64,000 nt of DNA, taken from contig MPUH01000170.1 in NCBI GenBank assembly GCA_001970955.1, forward strand, positions 26,671 to 90,670, written 5' to 3'. The notes beneath the pieces were generated by a model. That model made no database searches, was not told the DNA's origin, and worked only from the letters and a program-made list of their open reading frames with translations. How positions within the stretch are numbered: position 1 is the first letter of the stretch; every line of letters starts with the position of its first letter. Shown piece after piece: positions 10,077-21,000 of the stretch. This DNA is from Stentor coeruleus. Lineage: Eukaryota > Ciliophora > Heterotrichea > Heterotrichida > Stentoridae. Made by a program: the position numbers and the translations under genes.

Positions 10077-11366
10077 TTACAAACTCTTAGGTAATAATCC
10101 TTTAGTGCACCTGTCAAATTCCTTAGTCTGAACAAAATAGCCTATAAACGAAGCAGTCCCTTCCGACATTTCTGTACTATTCAAAGTTTTAACAAATTCC
10201 TCAACAAGTTTCTTAGTTATTTTTTCCTTATCATTCCCTTCAGATTCATCAACAGTAGTTTTTCCTTGAAGAAATTTTATAAACTTCTCTTGTATTCTCT
10301 TATTAACCCTAGAATCCGAAAGGAACTTCTGCGCTTTTGATCCTTGTGAACTGATTTTATTTTTACTATTTTGCCCAGCCAAACTAGTTTTCAAATTCAT
10401 CGATTTTTTCAAAACTTCATCAAAAATCAACTTTTGACTAGAAGAAAGCCCTTTAATATTACCCTGTGGACTATCATCAGAAGTATGCTCAAGAGCTGAG
10501 GAAGAACGGTCATTAAGGATTTTTCTAGATGAATTAGGGTTTTTTTCCATATGAGCTTCATGGACAAAGCTGTCGAATTGTCCTGAATTAGTTCGAGCTT
10601 TTTTAATAGGTCTATATTGGATTTGTCTTGGAACTGCAGTTCTAGTATTACGAGTTTTCTTGAGGAGTATAGGGAGATTGTAGCATTCGCTTATATAATT
10701 AAGGCTTTCTTTAATGAAAATATATAGAGACTTGTACATACCCAACTTACAGATATCGACCATATTGAATAACCCAAGGGATTTTTTCACATCATTTTCC
10801 AGGATGCTTTTAGCTCTGATAGATTTAGGCAAATTTCTAATTACTTGTATAAGAAACCCAGGTTTATATAAAAACTGGTCAAAAGTTGGCCAAACTATAG
10901 TCTTCATACTTTTCATCCCAGAACTTAAATCAACTTTAGTTATGTTTTGTTCCAAAAGCAACAGAAAGCTATTAATCAAACATTGGGAATTGTCATCTTT
11001 AGGCGCTCTTTGCCAAAATTGAACAGACTTTGTAGTAATATTCCTTATAGCAACACAATAATCATTAGAAATTTCTGAGTCAAAAAACGTTGAAGTCAAA
11101 GCTGTCATTGATTGGCTACCACAGACTGAGTTTGGCCTTGACTCTGGTGAAGAGTTTTTACCTGAAACTCTTATTGCAGATAAAGAATGAGTTGAATAAG
11201 AATGAGACATAGTCTCATATTTCTCTAGTTTGCCTGATTCAGAAAACTTTGAAGGATTTTCTACCTTTTCTATAAGGGAAGTGCGGTGGGTGTTAAAATA
11301 GTTGTCTATAAGCAATCGTTTATAGCTTTTACTTGAGTAGATGGGTTTTTCAAAGATTGGGTCCAT
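10077..11366 (-). CDS. Uncharacterised Ser/Lys-rich protein
   Basis: I chose the ATG at 11366 (MDPIFEKPIYSSKS), giving 429 residues; the frame stays open upstream to about 11471 without an ATG, so a short upstream exon is possible. Residues 1-105 are Ser-rich and look disordered. Residues about 105-175 form a compact hydrophobic block with W-P-T-F-D-Q-F-L near 160; its spacing weakly recalls the stretch that follows the stalk helix in dynein heavy chains, but this is not enough to assign. The rest is Ser/Lys/Asn-rich with a helical segment near the C-terminus. No catalytic motif, signal peptide or membrane segment is seen. The stop is TAA. Expression is plausible because codon use and amino-acid mixture are like the neighbours. 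Confidence 0.65.
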   Translation of the reverse strand: MDPIFEKPIYSSKSYKRLLIDNYFNTHRTSLIEKVENPSKFSESGKLEKYETMSHSYSTHSLSAIRVSGKNSSPESRPNSVCGSQSMTALTSTFFDSEISNDYCVAIRNITTKSVQFWQRAPKDDNSQCLINSFLLLLEQNITKVDLSSGMKSMKTIVWPTFDQFLYKPGFLIQVIRNLPKSIRAKSILENDVKKSLGLFNMVDICKLGMYKSLYIFIKESLNYISECYNLPILLKKTRNTRTAVPRQIQYRPIKKARTNSGQFDSFVHEAHMEKNPNSSRKILNDRSSSALEHTSDDSPQGNIKGLSSSQKLIFDEVLKKSMNLKTSLAGQNSKNKISSQGSKAQKFLSDSRVNKRIQEKFIKFLQGKTTVDESEGNDKEKITKKLVEEFVKTLNSTEMSEGTASFIGYFVQTKEFDRCTKGLLPKSL

Positions 11367-13712
11367 TTTAATTAAACAATTTGCAAGAAAATTGGTATAG
11401 GCTGAATTTTTCAATTGAAGGAAATTAAAATCAAAAGGTTTGGAATGAGGATTTTTGGTAAGGAGGGATTAGAGGAAAAATGATGGTGTATAATATATGG
11501 GAGTTAAGGAAAGATTTCTGTTTAGTATATTATAAAAGGAGATTTATGATTATGGATGATAAGTTTTGAATGATTTACTTGGGGTAGAAAATATGAGAGT
11601 AAGCTTTTATTGGCTTTGGGCAAAAATGTTATTATAAGATAAACTTTCATATATTTTAAACTCATAATTAGCTTAGAATCTAGACATTTTTGATCGCTTC
11701 CAACACTAAAATAATTAATACTATTTTTAATGATAAAAAGCTATGCGCTGATTATTTTTATCTTTAATGCGATTTTTCTTTCTCCAAAAAGCTCTCAAAG
11801 TATGAAACAACAATGAATCCTTTTTAATAAAAGGAAAATTTTCAATATAAATCAAATATATGCAGAAAGTCATGCATTATAACTACATGAACTATATTTG
11901 AATGTAAGAAAATAATTTGTAATATTATTTTACTTCTTGGATTATTGTGGCTCAGAAAATAGGTATAAATCAATCGATAATTTAAATATCATCTAAATAC
12001 AATTTTAAAAATATAATAAAATATTGAAGTAGACTAAGAAAATCATTAGATAAAAATGATTGATGTAATTTAATAACAGTCCAGATTGATAAAAGGTAAA
12101 TTTTGATAACATAATTGTAATCATGGAGATTAAATTGATGAAGTGTAGATATTCGGAAAAATTAAAAATAAAGAAAAAATTTAGTGAAATTACAGCATTG
12201 ATTTCGGAAAGCATTGATATGGATTTTTTAACAAGTATTGAATAAAATCAAATTTTATTTAGATCCATCAAATAACAATAATATAAGCGCAATTGAAAGC
12301 ACATGGGATTCAATTAAAACCAAATAAGCTTAGAAATTGAACAGTTAAAATTAGAATAAATTTGAGAGAATTCTTATAGAAGGCTTATCATAATTTTTGT
12401 GAAAAAATCAATAAATATAATAGTTTTAATTGAAAAAAAATCTTATAAGCATTCTATAATTTTATTTTTATTTTCATATTCATTTCTAATAATCAGCAAG
12501 CCATTTATATATTTTTTACTAATCTTTATCCTATAGTTATCAGCATGCAGTAATAATATAAACAATTTATTGTTCCTAAAACAAAAGTGTTATCTGAGCA
12601 TAAATTCTGCTTTAACAATGGAAATAATATAATAATTTTTGATGTGCGTTTTTAATCAAAAAATAGTGATTGACATCAAAAAAATTAGAATAGATTATCT
12701 TACCTTCCCACTTACAAATAACTTTTTTTCTATATTTGCTTAGATCTAATAGTTATTCTTAGTAAAAACTTTTATTTTCTAAACTTTGATTTATATAAGC
12801 TTGTTTTATATGATAGTATTCCTTATCGACACTAAAAAGTCTTTCATTTACCTTGCTCTTTATCTTTGATTAAACCTTTCAGATCACAGATTGTGTAAAA
12901 AATATCAAGTTTTCTTATCAAGCACTTAAGACTAATAATCTTGAAATCTCATCGAAAGGATATACAAATTGAGCGAATTCTATGAAAACTTAAAAATACA
13001 ATGAAAAATTTGAAAGAAATCCAAATAAATTATATAAAATCAGGGAATTTTAGAATTATAACTTTTTGAATACCCACATACAACATAACACTTTATTATT
13101 TTTTAAAGAAGACCTGATTATATGAAGTTATATATATTAGTTTAGTAATATTTAATTATTAGTATCAACATGGAAACGAATATAATTATCTAATAAAAAA
13201 TAGCTTTTAAGATTGAAATGTATATCTTAATGTAAATAAGTATATTTTAAAAGCTTATTTCCAGCAAATTTATTGCCTGATATTTTGGGAGTTGATATGC
13301 AGAGAAATACATCTTTTATGCTATCGAGGAAAACTATTTTTGAATCTAAATAAGAATTTTGCATGGATAAAATTTTCTTAGATGTACTAATATTAAAGAA
13401 TGAAAGCAATTTCCCCAAATGGATGTTTTTTAATATTCTTCTAGATATCAGAGTAAGAATCAAATTATAAAAGGATAAATTGAAATTGTGTAAAAATTTT
13501 AAACGAATGTAATTAAATATAGTAAGAATCAGAATGAGAATCAAACTAAAATACTTATTTTTTACCAATGTTCTCTATAAAGCTATTAAAATAGTAAGAT
13601 AGTTAAAATAGGCATTTTAGATATATCTAACTAAAGTATAAACTAACAATTATTTTATAAAATATGCATTTTACCTTTAAAATCAACTAAATGTATACCA
13701 TTAATATAAAAG
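11367..13712. other. Gene-free stretch, 2.3 kb
   Basis: There is no convincing gene. Short frames at 12005-12214 and 13227-13568 (minus) are Ile/Leu/Phe/Asn-rich in the way random AT-rich DNA is. On the plus strand 13261-13470 one frame reads through 30 and then 38 codons of mixed composition with single TAA codons after each; this may be a decayed coding fragment. Confidence 0.5.
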
Positions 13713-14729
13713 ATGCCAGTCCGAAGAAATAAGAATCTTAAACCTCAGTCGACATTGAGTGAGATATTTGAAAGGGCTGCTATCATTATAGAATCAAATC
13801 AGGCATTCCAAGTATTCGATTTTGTTAGAATCTTACTTGAACTTCATTCATTAAGAAAGCCGTGTAAAAACATTCAAGAGTCTTATTTGATAACTCTGAT
13901 CAGTGGAATTCTATACGAAAGGATTTCACATGAAAAATCATCGTCAAACGTATCTAGATGTAAAAACCTCTTACCAGAAATATTAAATCAACATATCAAT
14001 AGCAAAGGACTTTCTGACAATTCTATTATATTAAAAATAGGGCAATTAATTCTAAACGAACTTGAGCCTATAGTATCTCAGTATCTTCTCCAACAATCAA
14101 CAGATCCACTAATTTTAATTTACATTAAACTTTTGCAATTAGTTCAAATAACTCCCTTTGAGTTAATGCTTTTCGCTTTATTGAAAACTCAGCAGAATCA
14201 CTCAAGTCAAAGCGTTTTTAATCTCTTCATCAACGAATGCAGTCCGTATTTGCCTATTTTTAATCTTAAGCCATTTACCCTAGTACTAGACTTGGATGAA
14301 ACTTTAGGGCACTTTGATGGTAAGAAGTTCTATATAAGACCTGGCTGCCACGATTTTTTAAAGGGTTTATCAGTATTTTACGAATTAGTACTTTTTACTT
14401 CAGCAGAAGAAACATATGCAAATCAGGCGATGAAAGTTGTTGATGCTGATTTCTTGGTAAAGTTTCGATTGTATCGGCAGCATTTAAGTTTACATGAAGG
14501 AAAACCTGTCAAAGATATTTCAAAGCTTGGAAGGAATCTTAAAGACATAATTATTGTTGACGATCGGTATAGTAATTTTCGTCTTCAACCAGAAAATGGT
14601 GTGCATATTACCCCGTGGTATGGGGAAGGAGAAGATGAAGAATTAAACAAATTGAAAATATTTCTTATCAAGTTGGTTTACCATTGCAAAGGAAATTTGG
14701 TTGAATCCCTAAAATCACTTCAAGTATAA
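13713..14729 (+). CDS. FCP1/SCP (NIF)-type HAD phosphatase
   Basis: This protein has 338 residues. The C-terminal 150 residues are an FCP/SCP catalytic domain: LVLDLDETLGH gives the DxDxT acid nucleophile motif (about residue 193), followed by YIRPGCHDFLKGLSVFYELVLFTS, ANQAMKVVD, and VDDRYSNFRLQPEN, where the acidic pair of the third motif sits, then the NIF-like ending. The family dephosphorylates phosphoserine/threonine, often in the RNA polymerase II C-terminal domain, with Mg2+. The first 190 residues are a helical extension of unknown role. There is no membrane segment of the Dullard/CTDNEP1 or TIM50 type. The substrate is inferred only from the family. Confidence 0.9.
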   Translation: MPVRRNKNLKPQSTLSEIFERAAIIIESNQAFQVFDFVRILLELHSLRKPCKNIQESYLITLISGILYERISHEKSSSNVSRCKNLLPEILNQHINSKGLSDNSIILKIGQLILNELEPIVSQYLLQQSTDPLILIYIKLLQLVQITPFELMLFALLKTQQNHSSQSVFNLFINECSPYLPIFNLKPFTLVLDLDETLGHFDGKKFYIRPGCHDFLKGLSVFYELVLFTSAEETYANQAMKVVDADFLVKFRLYRQHLSLHEGKPVKDISKLGRNLKDIIIVDDRYSNFRLQPENGVHITPWYGEGEDEELNKLKIFLIKLVYHCKGNLVESLKSLQV

Positions 14730-17700
14730 AAATTCTTTATGTATTTATAACTAAATTTGTCTATTTTCCCGGGTATTTACGTTTTATTACCTATTAGTTT
14801 TGTATTTGGCAAGTTTTTTCAGCTTTTTTTTTGTATTAATTTTTTATGCTTCTGAGCATGAAAAACTTTTATTTTCAAGCTATTTAGACCTTTAAAAATA
14901 TTAAAAGCCTAAAATAAGTCTTAGGTTTCAGTTGAGAATCTTTTTAGTTTAAGATTTTCGAAAATTTTTTTTGCTGCCTAGACAATCAGAAAGTTTCTTA
15001 TATGTTAAAGTGGTCTTCTAGTGTCTATATTCGCTAATCAGACCCTTCTAACCAAAAAAATACGCATTTTATTTAAAAAGTTTTATTAGATTGAGTACTT
15101 TTTTCACTTTTAAATCACTGATTTAAGTGAAATGCCATAAATAACCATAAAGAGTTTGAAGTACTTATAAGCATAGATTCAGGCCAATATTTAAAAGTTT
15201 TTTATAGTAGTTCATTAGAAAATCACAGCAAAATTAGTGATTTAAAATCTTAACTTGAGGCAAGTTTAGATTTTAACTATTTTTCAAATTTGTTTCCAAT
15301 AAAGGACAATAAGAGGTTTTTTTATAGAACACATACATGTAAAGAGTTTTATATGTTTAAACATAATAAACTATATATTCAACCGTGATTAATACTTCAA
15401 AATTCTTAGTTTAGACTATTAAAAAGGTTTATGTCTAAAGTGTCTCTATATTAGGTGAAGTTAGTTAAAAGATATAACTTATATTTCAAGGTATTGATTG
15501 GATTTTGTATAAATATTTCAATACTAGTGAATATTTTATAAGAACTTTTATTATATTCATCATAAATAACATACTTAAGCATCTAATAAAAGCAATTGCA
15601 TCTATTAAACAACCAATAGGTTTAAAAAACCATATGATTGATCTTTATGGGAGAAATATAGCCTAAAACTGCTAAGGGTTTTTTGACATTTATACTTCAA
15701 GCCCACCTAATTTTTTTACTGGAAAATACAGACCTAATGGAAAACTATAATCTGACAATATTAAAGCAATATTTCCCTTAACTAAGCATCCTTATAGTTT
15801 AATTCTAACATCATAATCAAGCAACCCTAAATCTTTTAACAATTTTAACTATTTTATTTTTTGATTACCCAAAAATCTTTTTTTTACTCTCACAAAAGTT
15901 TTTCTATAGTACTTGATAGTCAAAGATTACTTTATTTTCTTTGTCGCTAATCCTTAAATCCTTTGGTATAAATTTTGCAAAACAAATTATCAAAAGATCA
16001 TTCGCATCATGATTTTCATTCTAATTTCTTGATATTTTGTCTGTTTTTTAGGAAAATACTTGGAATTTAGAAGTAGAGAGATGTGAGTTAGTGATACTAT
16101 AGGCAATGAAGTAGGAATTTATGCTTTTGCAAATATTTCACTGTTGATGATGCAAAAGGTCTGGATGTAGACTTATTTTCAAAAAATAAAAGAAATTTAA
16201 TTTTTAGAAGTAAATAGATAAGATTGTTTGAAGTGCAAGTTGGCTCAAAGTCAAATTGAAATGATGATAAAACTATTAAACATTTGAGATATATATTAAG
16301 TTCTTATGATAAATATTAATTAATATATACTTTAGGTCTGTTTGATTATGTTAAATAAATCAAGTATACAGACTATAATCAATATAGAATATATTTGTTA
16401 TAATAAAAATATCAGTTATCTATATAAAGATAATATTTAATTATATTGTTTGCCATATAAAATTTAGTATAAATAATGAAATTAAGGTATTTTAGTTGAA
16501 ATTTCGATAGTTATAAAGTTTTGAAATTTATATTTAATTAGATTAATTTTATAGTCTTTGCAAACATTGGGCTAACAATTAAAATAAATGCAGCTTTTAT
16601 GGTCTTGAGCGTAATTCTAATTCTAATTAAAATTGTAAAAATGTAAAGGATTTTAAATCGATATGGAGAGATGAGTTATTTAAAAGGAAAATTTGAGTTA
16701 ATAAGGTTTTTATATTATTTAGACCAAAGGTTATTGGTAAAATGATTAATTCTAGGTGTTACACATAAATATTTTAATAATAAACATATAGTGTAAGTAT
16801 CACAAATATTATCCTAAGCTTGTATTTTATAGCTAAGAAACTTAAGTAAACTCATGATTTTTAAATGAATAATCAGGTTTATAATGTTTATTTCCTATTT
16901 AACTTATTATATGAAATATAATATTTTTTGATACAAGATAAGTAATAATTCTTATGAAAAATATTTTTTTTTATATCGCTAGTATATTATTTTAAAGATC
17001 ATGTTTAATTTTTTTCAAGGTTTGATTTCCATAATAAATCTAAGCAAAAACATATATGTTTGAATATTCCCTACTATTAGTGAATTTATATAGCATTTAC
17101 TAGGGAAAAATATAAATTTGCTATATCCTTAAAAAATACCAGTTATTATTTCAAATAAAATCATATAATATAGACTGTCAAAAGAAAGAATTTAATATCA
17201 ATGTTTATCTTTTGTTATAAATCCTATTGCTTATAGTTTTTATTTTAAGTAATTAGATTTAAGTAAGGTAGCAAAAGGAAAATACAATTTAAACACACTC
17301 TTAAATTTAAACTAATGCCAAATACTTTATGTTTACTCCATATAAAATTATTAACTGTTGGTTTTAACCCAATATTTTATTAATTAAGTATTGCCTTTAT
17401 ATTGATTATGCTATAATTATTTTTAATTTTTCAATGTAATTATTGACTTTCCAGATTTTGATAAGAAAATTAAATTCTGCTTTGCATTCATCAAAAAAAA
17501 GTATATAATAATTTATTAACAAAGGCTGGGCAAATAGTCAAGCGATAATTCATAAATAATACTAATATTCTAGTTATTTATATACAGGATTTACTATTTA
17601 CTACATAAATCTTGCTTATACTGTATTTTTCAATGATGGTATTATTCAAATTTATAGTGTCTGAAATATTTGACAAAGTTTCAATGAAAATTTATATCAA

Positions 17701-18035
17701 AACATGTGATTTATGCAATAAATTTTTTGATTCTATCTAAAATGTATTTTTCAGTGTCAAAGACAAAAGTATATATATAATTTAGTATGTAAAATGTGAA
17801 TTATAATGTAAATATATAGAGTGTTTACATACTTTTATGTTAAAATAGTATTCATAAGTATGCATACGAACTTATACTGAACTAGAAATTGATTAATTTT
17901 ATCGAAATTTTTGATATTATAATTTACTTAGTGGGTTGATTAATTTTATCGAAATTCTTGATATTGTAATTTACTTAGTGAGTTGATTCCTGATTCCAAA
18001 TCGCCAGGTCATTTAATGGCTAATATATATATTAA
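14730..18035. other. Gene-free stretch, 3.3 kb
   Basis: This is the longest gene-free part of the window. No ORF of note and no tRNA-like A/B boxes were seen. A possible relic lies at about 16060-16240, where frames read DTIGNEVGIYAF and then, after a frame change, DAKGLDVDLFSKNKRNL, with stops around. A 47-bp tandem duplication ends it just upstream of the clathrin gene. Confidence 0.5.
17889..17982 (+). repeat. Tandem duplication, 2 x 47 bp
   Basis: Two adjacent copies (17889-17935 and 17936-17982) differ at only a few bases, followed by the first 6 bases of a third. The repeat lies about 55 bp upstream of the clathrin start codon, so it may be in its promoter. Confidence 0.85.
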
Positions 18036-21000
18036 ATGGCGCAGTCCCAGTTGCCTGTACGACTCTTCGCAGTAGCTGATCTTCCATCCTTAGGCCTGAA
18101 CGCTGCATCATTCCGTTTCGGTTTTTTAACCCTCGAATCTGAGAAATACATCTGCATCCGTGAAGAAGCTGAAGGTTCAGCTCAAGTTGTGGTGGTCGAG
18201 CTCCAAAACAACAACAATGTTATCCGCCGGCCAATGAAAGCTGAAGCTGCAATAATGAACCCTCAATACAACATAATCGCCCTTAAAGCGAAAAATGATA
18301 CTTCAGGTGGGCATTTTGTTCAAGTTTACAACCTAGACACTAAAGCTAAGATGAAAGTCCATGATTTCCCTGAACCGATCGTGTATTGGAGGTGGCTTTC
18401 TGTGAAAAAACTCGCTATAATCACTTCTAGAACAGTATTCCATTGGAACATGGAAGGAGGAGATGCTCCAGTAAGAGCATTTGACCGTGCTGGACCATTA
18501 GAAGGAGCTACACAGATAATAAACTATGCTACAGATAGTTCAGAAACTTGGTGTTTACTTACTGGTATATCCACTCCTGATGGAGGTAAAACTATTAATG
18601 GACATATGCAGTTATTTTTTACTGGAGGACAACAACAACAGATACTTGAAGGCCATGCTGGGTGTTTTGGCGAAATACCTTTAAGAGATGGACAACCACC
18701 GACAACTTGTTTTGCGTTTATTGAGAAAAAAACTACAGAATCTGTTTCAAGAATACACGTTATGGAAATCAATAAACCAGCTTCAGGGCAGAAATTTAAA
18801 GCAACAGTTGAAGTTGTTTATCCAGTCGAGGCTCAGAATGATTTCCCAGTTGCAATGCATTTATTGTCTAAATACGGGATAATCGCTGCTATTACAAAAC
18901 TTGGATATTTGTATATGTTTGAGACTGTATCAGCTAATTTGATTTATAGGACCAGATTATCAGAAGAGCCGATATTTGTCACTACAAGAAGTGCCAATAT
19001 GGATTCAGTATTTGGAGTTAATAGAAGAGGACAAGTCCTTGGTATCAGTATTGAAGAAGGTAATATTGTTTCGTTTATCATGAACAATTGTAGACACATT
19101 CCTGATAGCATGACAGTAGGATTTTCATTAGCTCAACGCTTTAACCTTCCTGGGGCAAATGACTTGTTCGTCCAATCTTTTAACCGTTGTTTAGCTGGTG
19201 GTGATATAAAAGGTGCAGCCAAAATAGCAGCAGGTGCTCCAGGTTCACTTCTTCGTAATCAAGAAACTATAATTCGTTTACGATCTTTACCTCAAGTCCC
19301 AGGCCAGCCACATCCTATGCTTGCTTACTTTAGTTCAATGTTAGAAATTGGTAAACTCAACAGATACGAAGTCTTAGAAATAGCCCGTCCTTTATTACAA
19401 CAAGGCCGAAAACAAATTCTTGAAGCCTGGGTCCGTGAAGATAAAGTTGAATGCAGTGAAGAACTTGGTGATTTAGTAAGAGAATTTGACCCTCATCTAG
19501 CACTTCAAGTCAATATGAAAATCAATAACCCACAAAAAGTCCTCATTGGGCTTATGGAAACAGGTCAATACAATAAAGTTGAACAATATTGCAATCAGAC
19601 AGGAATCAGTCCAGATTATATGAGTATTATTCGTCAATTAGCTGTGACAAATATCGACTCAGCATTAACTTTAGCAAAACAAGCAGGTAAAAGTGTTGAT
19701 ATAAATGCTGTAACTGATATATTTTTAAGTCAAAACAATTTACAAGCTGCAACTGCTTATTTATTAGAAGTACTCAAAGATAATTTATCTGAACAAGGAC
19801 ATTTACAGACCAAACTTTTAGAACTTAATATTGTCCAAGCACCACAAGTAGCTGAGACTATTTTCCAGACTGATATGTTTTCTCATTATGATAAAATCAG
19901 AATTGCCCAATTATGCGAACAAGCTGAGATGTTCCAAAGAGCAATTGAGAATTATAGGGATATTAATGATATTAGAAGGGTTTTGGTTAGAGGAAGAGGA
20001 TTTAGTTCAGACTTTTTAGTAAGTTTCTTTGGACATATGACCCCAAATAATGCTTTACAGTGTTTGTATGATATGATGAAAGCTAATAGGGCTGCGAATT
20101 TACAAGTTGTAGTTCAAGCGGCTATAAAGTTCTATTCAGAAATCACAATTCCTGCATTGATTGAAATGTTTGAGAAGTTCGGAAGCTATGATGGACTATT
20201 TTACTTTTTAGGGTCGGTCTTGACATTTACTGAAGAACCTGATGTTTATTTCAAGTATATTGAAGCTGCTGCTAAGCTTAATCAGAGTGGGGAAGTTGAA
20301 AGGGTTATTCGTGAAACTAAGTTTTATGATCCAGTTAAGGTTAAAGACTTTTTAAAAGATATTAGGCTACCTGATCCAAGACCTTTGATTTATTTGTGTG
20401 ATATGCATGGATTCACTGAAGAGCTGACGAGGTATCTTTTCAAGAATAATTTGAATAGGTATATTGAAGTCTACCTTGTGAAATTAAACCCGAAAGCTGC
20501 TCCAGCGGTGCTTGGCACTTTGCTAGAATTGGATAGTGATGAAACTTACGTTAAGCAAATTCTCAACACAATCCGAGCAGCCTGTCCAGCAGAAAATTTA
20601 ATCGAAGAAATGGAAAAACGGAACCGTTTGCGTGTTATCCAATCCTGGCTTGAAGACCGGGAACGTGAAGGTGTAGTAGATTCACCAGTCCACACAGCTC
20701 TGGCCAAGATTTACATTGATACAAACCGAGACCCAGAAGACTTTTTAATCCGCAACGAGCATTACGACGCAAAAATAGTTGGGAAATATTGTGAAGAGCG
20801 TAACCCAGAACTAGCAGTCAAAGCATATACCCGAGCATGGGGTGAATGTGATGATGAACTTATAATCCTAACAAATCGCAATGGGATGTTTAGAATTCAA
20901 GCTAGATACCTAGTCGAAAGAAAAAGTGCAGAATTATGGGCAAAGGTATTATCTGATGAAAATGAATTTAGACGTTCAGTAATAGACCAAGTCGTTGCAT

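Noticed and set aside
10500-11000. Dynein stalk domain in the Ser/Lys-rich protein
   Set aside because: Only one short Trp-containing block is similar in spacing; not enough for a domain call.
12005-12214. 69-codon minus-strand frame
   Set aside because: Composition (Ile, Leu, Phe, Asn, Tyr) is that of random AT-rich DNA.
13227-13568. 113-codon minus-strand frame
   Set aside because: Low-complexity AT-driven composition; the opposite strand looks more coding-like but is also broken.
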